The notes under the pieces: generated by a model
Seen by the model: the letters and a program-made list of their open reading frames with translations, nothing else
Told to the model about the DNA's origin: nothing
The model's database searches: none
NCBI GenBank assembly: GCA_028767165.1
Contig: JARACJ010000001.1
Coordinates: forward strand, 434,001-498,000
Length of the DNA stretch: 64,000 bases
Source: Proteobacteria bacterium DTSAM18
GTDB lineage: Bacteria > Myxococcota_A > UBA796 > GCA-2862545
Reading direction: 5' to 3'
Shown here: positions 1-8,816 of the stretch, in pieces
How positions within the stretch are numbered: the stretch's first letter is position 1
How the letters are laid out: each line of letters begins with the position of its first letter
Program-made: the position numbers and the translations under genes

Positions 1-90
1 GGGGATGCGCAGGCGGTCGGCGAAGGCCCGGGCCTCCTCCTCGCGGACCGGGTCGTCTGCGTCGCGGGCCTGCAGCAGTCGGATCTTCAT
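1..90 (-). CDS. 5' end of a leftward gene, possibly a class I glutamine amidotransferase
   Basis: The ATG at 90-88 is preceded by AAGGAG ten bases upstream on the minus strand, and the frame stays open to the window edge, giving 30 residues that start MKIRLLQARDADDPV. This opening strand followed by a DDP turn resembles the N-terminus of GMP-synthase-like glutamine amidotransferases, but no catalytic residue is inside the window, so the function is a guess. The gene is divergent from the UvrA-like gene with 67 bases between the two starts. Confidence 0.5.
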   Translation of the reverse strand, partial: MKIRLLQARDADDPVREEEARAFADRLRIP

Positions 91-157
91 GGGATATGCA
101 CTCCTTGCAGCGTCGGTCGTAGAAGCGGACGATGAGCATACTGCAGGGGAGCGGGCG
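91..157. promoter_or_regulatory. Divergent intergenic region between two starts
   Basis: These 67 bases separate two divergent start codons and carry both ribosome sites: AAGGAG for the leftward gene and AGGGGAG for the rightward UvrA-like gene. Promoters for both must lie here or inside the coding ends. I see no clear -35/-10 pair. Confidence 0.35.
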
Positions 158-2446
158 ATGGAGTTGCGGGTCACCGGGGCGCGGGAGCACAACCTGAAGG
201 CGGTCGATCTCACGCTGCCCCTCGGGAAGCTGGTGGTGTTCACCGGCCGAAGCGGGTCGGGGAAGTCGTCGCTGGCCTTCGACACCCTGCACGCCGAGGG
301 GCAGCGTCGGTACGTCGAGGCCTTGTCGGTGCGGGCGCGCCAGGGGCTGGCGCCGCTGCCGATTCCCGCCGCCGACGTCATCGAGGGCCTGCCGCCCACG
401 GTCGCCCTCGCCCAGAGCCGGGGCCGCTCGAGCGCACCCGGCACCCTGGCCGGACGCCTCGAGCTGCGGCGGGTGCTGCAGGTGCTGTTCGGACGGCTCG
501 GCACCCAGCGCTGCCCCCAGACCGGGGAGGTCATCCAGCCGGTCACCCACGACGAGATCGTGGCCCAGCTGGCTTCCCTCCCCGAAGGCAGCCGGCTGCT
601 GCTGGAGGTCCCCGTCACCCTCGGCAGCAGCGCCAAGGCGGTCCTGCACGAGATCGGACGCGCGGGCTTCTCCCGCCTGCGGGTCCGGGACGAGGTCGTC
701 CGCTGGGAGCAGGTGGCCCCGAAGGATCTGGAAGGCCTGCACGAGATCCGCATCGTCGTCGACCGCATCAAGGTGCGGGCCGACCGCCGCGAGCGCCTGC
801 ACGATGCCGTCCGCACCGCCGGCAAGGCCGGCCACGGCCGCATGGTCGCCGTGACGCCCGAGGGGGAGTGGAGCTTCCTGGACCGGCCCTGGTCCGAGGC
901 GCTCGACGAGGTGCTGCCGGAGCTCACCCCCACCCAGTTCTCCCCCCAGGGCACCGATCGCTGTCGCACCTGTGCCGGCTCCGGCCGGGTCGGCGACGAC
1001 GTGTGCGGCACCTGCGACGGCTCGGGTCTCGGGGCGGCGGCCCTGGCGGTCACCCTCGGCGATCGCACCTGGGGGCAGCTGTGGGCGGCGCCCGTCCCGG
1101 AGCTGCTGGCCTGGGCCGATGGCCTGCCGGAGCATCCCATCGCCACGCCGCTGGTGGCCGAGCTGCACCGCCGTGCCAGTGCCCTGGCCATGCTCGGCCT
1201 CGAGGATCTGGCGGTCGGCACGCCGCTGCGCCACCTGTCCGCCGGGCAGCAGCAGCGGGTCCGCCTGGCGAAGGTGCTCGGCGCGGGGCTCAGTGGCGTG
1301 CTGGTAGTGCTCGACGAGCCCGCCGCCGGACTGGACGAGGCACAGCTTCCCGCCCTCATCGAGGGCCTGCGACTGCTGTGCGAGCGGGACGGCAACTCGC
1401 TGGTGGTGGTGTCCCACCGGCGTGCACTGGTACAAGCGGCCGATCTGGTGGTCGACTTCGGTCCCGGGCCGGGTCCCCAGGGCGGCCACATCCTGTACGC
1501 CGGGCCCCCCGACGGGCTGCAGGGGCAGGACACACCCACCGGACGCTGGTGGACCGAGGGCCGGCCGGATTTCGTCAGCGAGGCGCCCAAGGGCACCGAC
1601 ACCTGGACCCTGCAGCCCGTCACCCGCCACGGCCTTCAGCTGCCGGGCGGCACGCTCCACCAGGGCGCCTTCCACGTCGTGTCGGGCCCCAGCGGCTCCG
1701 GCAAGTCCCTGTGGCTGCAGGCCTGGTCGGCCCAGCTGGCCGCCGACGAGGACCTCACCGTCCTCGACGTGAGCGAGGCCGCCGTCGGCCGCTCCCGCCG
1801 CTCCATGCCCGCCACCTACGTGGGCCTTTGGGATCGCATGCGGGAGCTGTTCGCCCAGACCCACGAGGCGCAGATCCGCGGCCTGACCCCGTCGTCCTTC
1901 TCCTTGAACGCCAAGGGCGGACGCTGCGAGAGCTGCAAGGGCCTGGGCGTCGTGCGCATGGATCTGGGCGTGCTCGCCCCGGTCGACGTCGTCTGCGAGG
2001 TCTGCCACGGGCGCCGCTTCTCCGAGGACCTGCAGGGCATCACCTGGCGCGGCCTCAATCCGGGGGAGGTGCTGAACCTCGGCGCCAGCGAGGCCTACGA
2101 GATCCTCGCCGGCCACCCCCGCATCGAGGAATCCCTGCGCGCGCTGAAGGCCGTCGGCCTGGGCTACCTGCCCCTCGGCCGCCCGACCCACACCCTGTCC
2201 GGTGGCGAGGCCCAGCGCCTCAAGCTCGCCCGGGAGCTGACCACGGCCTACCGCAAGGGTGCCCACCACCTCATCCTGATCATGGACCAGCCCACCATGG
2301 GCCTGCACCCGGAGGACGCGAGGGCACTGCGGGAGCTGTTCGAGGAGCTGAAGAGCCAGGGCGCCACCCTCCTCGCGGCGAGCCACGACGAGTGGCTGGT
2401 GGGCAGTGCCGACTACCGGTGGGAGCTGGCTGAGAGCCGTCCTTGA
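158..2446 (+). CDS. Divergent UvrA-like ABC ATPase (excinuclease subunit A paralog)
   Basis: The protein has 762 residues, against about 940 for UvrA. The start at 158 is chosen because AGGGGAG precedes it and the UvrA N-terminus (MELRVTGAREHNLK) begins there. Two ATP-binding halves are visible. The first has Walker A GRSGSGKSS (30-38), a CxxC zinc module from residue 269, a degenerate signature LSAGQQQ (about 360) and Walker B VVLDEP. The second has Walker A GPSGSGKS (about 510), a CESC/CEVC zinc module (about 590), an intact signature LSGGEAQR (about 681) and Walker B IMDQP. In the second Walker B the catalytic Glu is Gln711, while the H-loop His743 is kept. The region matching the UvrB-binding domain is present; the signature-domain insertion of the first half is much shortened. 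UvrA proteins scan DNA for bulky damage. This one is probably a specialised paralog rather than the housekeeping UvrA. Confidence 0.85.
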   Translation: MELRVTGAREHNLKAVDLTLPLGKLVVFTGRSGSGKSSLAFDTLHAEGQRRYVEALSVRARQGLAPLPIPAADVIEGLPPTVALAQSRGRSSAPGTLAGRLELRRVLQVLFGRLGTQRCPQTGEVIQPVTHDEIVAQLASLPEGSRLLLEVPVTLGSSAKAVLHEIGRAGFSRLRVRDEVVRWEQVAPKDLEGLHEIRIVVDRIKVRADRRERLHDAVRTAGKAGHGRMVAVTPEGEWSFLDRPWSEALDEVLPELTPTQFSPQGTDRCRTCAGSGRVGDDVCGTCDGSGLGAAALAVTLGDRTWGQLWAAPVPELLAWADGLPEHPIATPLVAELHRRASALAMLGLEDLAVGTPLRHLSAGQQQRVRLAKVLGAGLSGVLVVLDEPAAGLDEAQLPALIEGLRLLCERDGNSLVVVSHRRALVQAADLVVDFGPGPGPQGGHILYAGPPDGLQGQDTPTGRWWTEGRPDFVSEAPKGTDTWTLQPVTRHGLQLPGGTLHQGAFHVVSGPSGSGKSLWLQAWSAQLAADEDLTVLDVSEAAVGRSRRSMPATYVGLWDRMRELFAQTHEAQIRGLTPSSFSLNAKGGRCESCKGLGVVRMDLGVLAPVDVVCEVCHGRRFSEDLQGITWRGLNPGEVLNLGASEAYEILAGHPRIEESLRALKAVGLGYLPLGRPTHTLSGGEAQRLKLARELTTAYRKGAHHLILIMDQPTMGLHPEDARALRELFEELKSQGATLLAASHDEWLVGSADYRWELAESRP

Positions 2447-2475
2447 ACGGGAGGCGGCTCTGGAAGGCCGGAACG

Positions 2476-2803
2476 GGAGCAATTTGATCCAGAGGATGGG
2501 AGGAGCAGAGTGTTCCCAGACTCCCTCATCACTTCAACCATCATCGCTTCAGCCGGATGCTCTCACGACCTGGTGATGGGATCTGGGCAGTCTCGAATTG
2601 GGGGTCAATTGGGGGTCAGACCGACAGCTGTTACATCTTCGAAAGATGTAACAGCTGTCGGTCTGACCCCGGTTGCGGCGGTTGCCTCGTCTTCCCAGAC
2701 TCCTTCATCACTCCAACCAACATCGCTTCAGCCAACGGCATGGCGACCTGGTGATGGAATCTGGGCCATCTCAAGAACTCCCATCCTCTGGACCAGACGC
2801 TCC
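2476..2803. mobile_element. MITE-like element, copy 1, with terminal inverted repeats
   Basis: Terminal inverted repeats GATCCAGAGGATGGGAG (2486-2502) and its reverse complement (2778-2794, one mismatch) bound the element. Outer GGAGC (2476-2480) and GCTCC (2799-2803) extend the symmetry. Inside are two diverged direct copies of about 88 bases (2513-2600 and 2692-2779), both starting TTCCCAGACTCC, with a long palindrome between them. No transposase is encoded. A shorter relative with the same ends lies at 38948-39087. It fits a non-autonomous element moved in trans, or a composite of two insertions. Confidence 0.6.
2612..2670. repeat. Perfect 28-bp palindrome with a 3-base loop
   Basis: Bases 2612-2639 are exactly complementary to 2643-2670, with the loop CGA. 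The outer part reads GGGGTCAGACC / GGTCTGACCCC. A short tandem repeat AATTGGGGGTC directly precedes the left arm. The GGGGTCAGACC theme recalls REP-like palindromes mobilised by Y1 (IS200/RAYT) transposases; that link is from memory of the family. There is no T-run, so it is not an obvious terminator. Confidence 0.75.
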
Positions 2804-2880
2804 CTCCTCGCCCCGCCACAGGCCTCCAAGCTCCACTCCCTCCGCCCCTCCGAGTGAGACCCAGACCCCCCCCCAAGACG

Positions 2881-2916
2881 AAAAAGGCCCCGACCAGCCT
2901 CAACCAGTCAGGGCCT
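2881..2916 (-). terminator. Rho-independent terminator of the pdh-lpd operon
   Basis: On the minus strand, 20 bases after the lpd stop codon, arms AGGCCCTGAC and GTCGGGGCCT pair over ten positions (one G-T wobble) around a 12-base loop and run straight into TTTTT. Confidence 0.85.
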
Positions 2917-2935
2917 CACTCCCGATCCCGATGGA

Positions 2936-4321
<1,386 letters not shown>

Positions 4322-4398
4322 GGAAGGCTCCGAAGATCTCGCGGCGTGATCCGCGTTCGGCCACGACGAAGACGCCGTGGCCGTGGAAAGGGGAACGG

Positions 4399-4420
4399 GC
4401 CCGCCCTGCGAGGGGCGGGC
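4399..4420 (-). other. GC-rich hairpin between pdhC and lpd
   Basis: Arms GCCCGCCC and GGGCGGGC (8 bp, loop of six) lie just after the pdhC stop codon within the 106-base gap to lpd. No T-run follows, so it looks more like an mRNA-stability or processing hairpin than a terminator. It could set the lpd level apart from pdhABC. Function is inferred from position only. Confidence 0.45.
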
Positions 4421-4427
4421 GGAGACA

Positions 4428-5780
4428 TCAGGCCAGCAGGAGGGCCGGGGACTCGACGTAGCGACGCAGGAGCTTGAGGAACTCCGCACCCTTGGCGCCG
4501 TCGATGATGCGGTGATCGCAGGTCATCGTGACGTTCATGCGGTGGCCGATCGTGAGCTCGCCGTTCTGCACCACGGGGACCTGCTGGATGCTGCCGACCG
4601 CGAGGATGGCTGCCTCCGGCGGGTTGATGATCGCCGTGAAGTGGTTGATGTCGAACATGCCGAGGTTCGAGATGGTGAAGGTGCCGCCCGTGTACTCCTC
4701 GGGCTGCAGCTTGCCTTCCTTGGCGCGGCCGGCGAGCTCGCGGACGGAGCCGCCGATCTCGGACAGGCGCAGGCGGTCGGCGTTGCGCACCACGGGGGTG
4801 ATGAGACCCTCGGGCAGGGCCACGGCCACACCGACATCCACGGAGCCGCGCTTGAGGATGCCTTCATCCGTCCACTGGCTGTTGACGTCCGGGGACTCGC
4901 GCAGGGAGCGGGCCACGGCGGCGATCAGCATGTCGTTGTAGCTGATCTTCACGTCCGGCATCTGGGCCTTGAGCTGGCTGCGCAGGGCCACGAAGCCGGA
5001 CATGTCGAAGGTGGCGGTGAGGAAGAAGGTGGGGATGTCCTGGTGGGACTGCAGCAGGCGACGCGCGATGGTCTTGCGCATCTGGCTGGCCTTCTTCAGC
5101 TCGTCTTCGGGGGCCTCGAAGCCGACCACGGTGGTCTGGGGCTTCTTGGACGCCTCTTCGACATCCGCCTTGACGATGCGGCCACGGGGGCCGGAGCCCT
5201 TGACGCGCTTGAGGCTGACACCGAGCTCGTCGGCGAGCTTGCGGGCGAGGGGGCTGGCCTTGATGTCGGCGTCGGAGCCGAGGGCGGCGCCGATGTCGCC
5301 CGCGGGGTCGGCGAAGTTGGCGGACAGCTTCTTGCCCATCCACTCCCGCTCGATGGAGCCGACCTTGGGGGCCGGACGCGCGGGCTTGGAAGCGGCCTTG
5401 GGCGCAGCCTTGGGGGCCTCTGCCTTGGCGGGGGCGGGTGCCTCCTCCTTGGCGGGCTCGGCGGCGGGGGCGGCGCCACCGGACTTGATGGCGTCCAGCT
5501 CGGCCTGGGCCTGCTTGACCAGCTCGGCGATGTCCTCGTCGGCGGAGTCGCCGATGATGGCCAGGGGCGCATCCACGGGGAGCTCGTCGTCGACCTGGGC
5601 GAGCTTCTTCAGGAGCACGCCCTCTTCGAAGACCTCGGCCTCCATGTTGGCCTTGTCGGTGCCGACCACGACCAGCGCGGTGCCGGCCTCGTAGGACTGA
5701 CCCTCTTCCAGGGACCACTCGACGATGGTGCCGAGCTCCATGGTGGGGGTCACGGCGGGCATGCGGTAGATTTCTGCCAT
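4428..5780 (-). CDS. pdhC: Dihydrolipoamide acetyltransferase, pyruvate dehydrogenase E2
   Basis: E2 core enzyme of 450 residues that transfers the acetyl group from lipoamide to coenzyme A. It has one N-terminal lipoyl domain (about 1-80) with the lipoylated lysine in TDKANMEAE (K43). An Ala/Pro/Lys-rich linker follows, then a peripheral-subunit-binding domain around KASPLARKLADELGV with GSGPRGRI. The C-terminal catalytic domain ends with the active-site motif DHRIIDGA. GAGGAG precedes the chosen start. The start is 10 bases after the pdhB stop, so the genes are co-transcribed. A single lipoyl domain is the short E2 form typical of complexes with a heterodimeric E1, as here. Confidence 0.95.
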   Translation of the reverse strand: MAEIYRMPAVTPTMELGTIVEWSLEEGQSYEAGTALVVVGTDKANMEAEVFEEGVLLKKLAQVDDELPVDAPLAIIGDSADEDIAELVKQAQAELDAIKSGGAAPAAEPAKEEAPAPAKAEAPKAAPKAASKPARPAPKVGSIEREWMGKKLSANFADPAGDIGAALGSDADIKASPLARKLADELGVSLKRVKGSGPRGRIVKADVEEASKKPQTTVVGFEAPEDELKKASQMRKTIARRLLQSHQDIPTFFLTATFDMSGFVALRSQLKAQMPDVKISYNDMLIAAVARSLRESPDVNSQWTDEGILKRGSVDVGVAVALPEGLITPVVRNADRLRLSEIGGSVRELAGRAKEGKLQPEEYTGGTFTISNLGMFDINHFTAIINPPEAAILAVGSIQQVPVVQNGELTIGHRMNVTMTCDHRIIDGAKGAEFLKLLRRYVESPALLLA

Positions 5781-5790
5781 GGTGGGCTCC

Positions 5791-6771
5791 TCAGCGTCCG
5801 ACGACGGTGCGCACGGCGTCGATGATGCGGTCCGTGCTGGGCAGGACGAGCTTCTCGAGGTTGGTGGCGTAGGGCTGGTTGATGTCGCGGTTGGTGACGC
5901 GCAGGACGGGGGCATCGAGGGAGTCGAAGCAGGCGGCGCTCACGCGGGCCGCGATCTCGGCGCCGACGCCAGCGAAGGGGTAGCCCTCCTGCACGACGAC
6001 CATGCGGCCGGTCTTGGCGACGCACTGGAACAGCGCCTGCTCGTCGAGCGGACGGATGGAGCGCAGGTCGAGCACCTGGGCGTCGATGCCGTGCTGCTCC
6101 TTGAGCTCCTCGGCGGCGGCGAGGCAGGTGTGGACGGCCTTGTTCCAGGACACGATGGTGACGTCGTTGCCGTCGCGCTTGAGATCGGCCTTGCCGAGGG
6201 GGATGAGGAACTCCTCGTCCTCGACCTCGCCCTTCATGCCGTACAGCATCTCGGACTCCATGAAGATGACGGGGTTGTCATCGCGGATGGAGGACTTGAG
6301 CAGGCCGTAGGCGTCGCGGGGGGTGCACACGGACACCACCTTGAGGCCGGGGAAGTGGGCGAAGATGGACTCGAGCGCCATGGAGTGCTGGGACGCCAGG
6401 TTCTCGGCCGCGCCGTTGGCGCCGCGGATGACCATGGGGACCTTGTACTGGCCGGCGGTCATGTTGTAGATCTTCGCGGCGTTGTTGATGATCTGGTCGT
6501 AGGCCACGAGGCTGAAGTTCCAGGTCATCATCTCGACGATGGGGCGAAGGCCGGTCATGGCCGCGCCCACCGCGATGCCGGTGAAGCCGTTCTCGGCGAT
6601 CGGGGTGTCGATGATGCGGTTCTCGCCGAACTCGGCGAGCATGCCCTGGGACACCTTGTACGCACCATCGTAGTAGGCGACTTCCTCGCCCATGAGCAGC
6701 ACCGTCTCGTCGCGGCGCATCTCCTCGGTCATCGCGCGGCGGAGCGCCTCGCGGAATTGCATCTCAGCCAT
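5791..6771 (-). CDS. pdhB: Pyruvate dehydrogenase E1 component, beta subunit
   Basis: A 326-residue transketolase-type beta subunit of the thiamine-diphosphate-dependent E1. Visible family features are the start AEMQFREALRRAMTEEM, the LLMGEEVAYYDGAYKVSQG segment, DTPIAENGFTGIAVGAA, and the C-terminal domain with GYPFAGVGAEIAA. Together with pdhA it decarboxylates pyruvate and acetylates the E2 lipoyl arm. The start lies 3 bases after the pdhA stop codon, so translation is probably coupled. Confidence 0.95.
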   Translation of the reverse strand: MAEMQFREALRRAMTEEMRRDETVLLMGEEVAYYDGAYKVSQGMLAEFGENRIIDTPIAENGFTGIAVGAAMTGLRPIVEMMTWNFSLVAYDQIINNAAKIYNMTAGQYKVPMVIRGANGAAENLASQHSMALESIFAHFPGLKVVSVCTPRDAYGLLKSSIRDDNPVIFMESEMLYGMKGEVEDEEFLIPLGKADLKRDGNDVTIVSWNKAVHTCLAAAEELKEQHGIDAQVLDLRSIRPLDEQALFQCVAKTGRMVVVQEGYPFAGVGAEIAARVSAACFDSLDAPVLRVTNRDINQPYATNLEKLVLPSTDRIIDAVRTVVGR

Positions 6772-6774
6772 GGG

Positions 6775-7758
6775 TCACTCCGCGTAGGTGTAGTCGTACA
6801 GGTGGGAGGGGTCGGGGATGGGGCTCTCTTCCGCGAACTTGTAGGCGTCCTTGGCCACCTTCTTCGCTGCCTGCTGCATCTCGAGCAGGGTGTCCTCGGA
6901 CACGCCGTGCTGCTCGACGAGGGCGATCTCGGCGAGACGGATGCCGTCGAGCTCCTCCTTGTGGCCCTCGAGCTCGCCCTCGGCACGGTACTTGGCCGGG
7001 TCGGACATGGAGTGACCGCGGTAGCGGTAGGTGACGGCCTCGAGGAGCACCGGACCCTTGCCGGAGCGTGCGTGATCCACGGCCTTCTTCACGTTGGCGT
7101 AGACCTCCTGCACGTCGTAGGCCTTGAACTGCCAGCGCTTCATGCCCACGCCCTCTGCACGGGTCGAGAGATCCGTGAGGTAGCTGTGGCGCTCGATGGA
7201 GGTGCCCATGGCGTACTTGTTGTTCTCGATGATGATCACGGAGGGCAGCTTCCACAGCTGCGCCATGGCGATCGCCTCGTAGAACGCGCCCTGCTGGGCG
7301 GCACCGTCGCCGAGGAAGGTCAGGGAGACCTTGCCGTTGTTCAGGTACTTGGAAGCGAAGGCCGCACCGACGCCGAGGGGCACGTGGGCGCCGACGATGC
7401 CGTAGCCGCCCAGGAAGTTGTGCTCCTTGGACACGAGGTGCATGGAGCCACCCACACCGTGGCAGACACCGGTGCTCTTGCCGAACAGCTCGGCCATCAT
7501 GGCGTTGGCGGAGACACCGCGGGCCATGATCTGACCGTGGTCGCGGTAGGCGGTGACGATATCGTCGTCATCGTTCAGGGCGCCGATGGCACCCACGGCC
7601 ACCGCTTCCTGTCCGATGTACAGGTGGCAGAAACCGAGGATCTTCTTGAGGGTGTAGGCCTTGGCCGCCTGCTCTTCCGTCCGGCGGATCTCGAGCATCT
7701 GCTGGTAGAAGTGCAGCATCTGCTCCTTGGTCGGACGCAGTTCGATGGAGTCGGTCAT
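6775..7758 (-). CDS. pdhA: Pyruvate dehydrogenase E1 component, alpha subunit
   Basis: Alpha subunit of 327 residues that holds thiamine diphosphate. The ThDP motif is GDGAAQQGAFYEA followed by IIIENNKYAMGT. The YRGHSMSDP loop is the conserved phosphorylation-loop equivalent. Earlier in-frame ATGs exist at 7785 and 7779, but AGGAG sits nine bases before the ATG at 7758, so that start is preferred. It is the first gene of the pdhA-pdhB-pdhC-lpd operon; its promoter should lie within the 140 bases up to 7898, where I see no clear consensus. Confidence 0.95.
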   Translation of the reverse strand: MTDSIELRPTKEQMLHFYQQMLEIRRTEEQAAKAYTLKKILGFCHLYIGQEAVAVGAIGALNDDDDIVTAYRDHGQIMARGVSANAMMAELFGKSTGVCHGVGGSMHLVSKEHNFLGGYGIVGAHVPLGVGAAFASKYLNNGKVSLTFLGDGAAQQGAFYEAIAMAQLWKLPSVIIIENNKYAMGTSIERHSYLTDLSTRAEGVGMKRWQFKAYDVQEVYANVKKAVDHARSGKGPVLLEAVTYRYRGHSMSDPAKYRAEGELEGHKEELDGIRLAEIALVEQHGVSEDTLLEMQQAAKKVAKDAYKFAEESPIPDPSHLYDYTYAE

Positions 7759-7898
7759 CAGCGCGGGCTCCTGTGACATGGACATGTGCCGGATGGCGTA
7801 GCACCCCGTATCGGGGGGAGGCAACCACCCCCCGACACAGGGCACGAGATCGATACGGGCTGGATCGGGGCCGGGTAGCTGCGGGCCGCGCGGGCGGT

Positions 7899-8747
7899 CT
7901 ACAGACTTTCAGCCTTCATCCGTACCATGGCGCTGAGAGCCGCTTCGCCGTTGTAGGAAAGATCCGAATTCTCCTCAGCTAGCTCAGTAATTCCGCTCAG
8001 CAAAGAAGGTGTGAAGACGTCCGGGAAGGCATCTTCGAGCGGGTCGAGCACGGCATCGAGGGTGGACGAGATCGGAAGGGCGCAGCCGAGTACCGTATCG
8101 AGGCTCCCATCGGCCAGCGTGCCCGCCATTCTCGCCTGCTGGCACTGCAGGATCACGACGCCGAAGTCGGCATCGAAGACCACGGGCAGGGTGAGGTCGT
8201 CGGGACCTGCCTCGAAGGCACGGGGGCCGAGGAAGCGGCCGGAGGTGGCGCCGTCTGCGCCCTCGATCTCCTCCAGGTTTCCGTCGATGGTCTCGTAGGA
8301 GATCAACGAGATCTGGAGCATCGCGCCATCGCTGGTGGTGTCGACGTCGATCACGAGCGCGCCTTCGTCGAGGGCGGTGGCCAGCCCTTCGTTCATGGCG
8401 TCGATGTCGACGGAGACGCCAGAGCTGAAGACGCTCATCAGGGCACCGGCCGCGTTGACCAGGGTGGCGAACTGGTTGTCCCCCAGCGGGACGTCTTCAG
8501 GGTCGCCGTCCATGTCGAGCGCCTCGTCCGTGCCCTGCAGGATGGTGAGCTCGGTGACCTGCAGGGTGCCGCCCCGCCAGCTGGACTTCGGAGCGGACTG
8601 TTTCGGGGGGTCGGGCTGCTCGACGTCACTCGTGACTTCGCCGTTTGGAGGGGGCGTGCCGTCGAGCCAGACATCCACGCCATCTCGCGGTTCGTTGTCA
8701 CAGCTGCTCAAGACCACAAGTCCGAGGGTGAAGAAACAACGGTTCAT
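7899..8747 (-). CDS. Hypothetical lipoprotein, 282 residues
   Basis: A short signal sequence MNRCFFTLGLVVLSSC ends in a lipobox (LSSC, Cys16), so it is probably lipid-anchored. An acidic Pro-rich linker of about 30 residues follows, then a soluble domain with about two Cys (CQQARM, LGCALP) and no motif I recognise. GGAGG precedes the start. The gene is divergent from the pentapeptide-repeat gene (69-base gap). It lies upstream of pdhA in the same direction but separated by 140 bases, so it is probably its own unit. Function unknown. Confidence 0.8.
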   Translation of the reverse strand: MNRCFFTLGLVVLSSCDNEPRDGVDVWLDGTPPPNGEVTSDVEQPDPPKQSAPKSSWRGGTLQVTELTILQGTDEALDMDGDPEDVPLGDNQFATLVNAAGALMSVFSSGVSVDIDAMNEGLATALDEGALVIDVDTTSDGAMLQISLISYETIDGNLEEIEGADGATSGRFLGPRAFEAGPDDLTLPVVFDADFGVVILQCQQARMAGTLADGSLDTVLGCALPISSTLDAVLDPLEDAFPDVFTPSLLSGITELAEENSDLSYNGEAALSAMVRMKAESL

Positions 8748-8816
8748 GATTATCCCTCCCTGGTCCTGTCACAGCCCTCTCAATGGTCGGCAGGCGAACG
8801 CATTGCTGGAGGATGC

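Noticed and set aside
2433-2461. 7-bp stem at the end of the UvrA-like gene as terminator
   Set aside because: It overlaps the stop codon, and no T-run follows.
5779-7776. A rightward 665-residue reading frame across pdhA and pdhB
   Set aside because: It is antisense to two well-identified enzymes; low-complexity composition.
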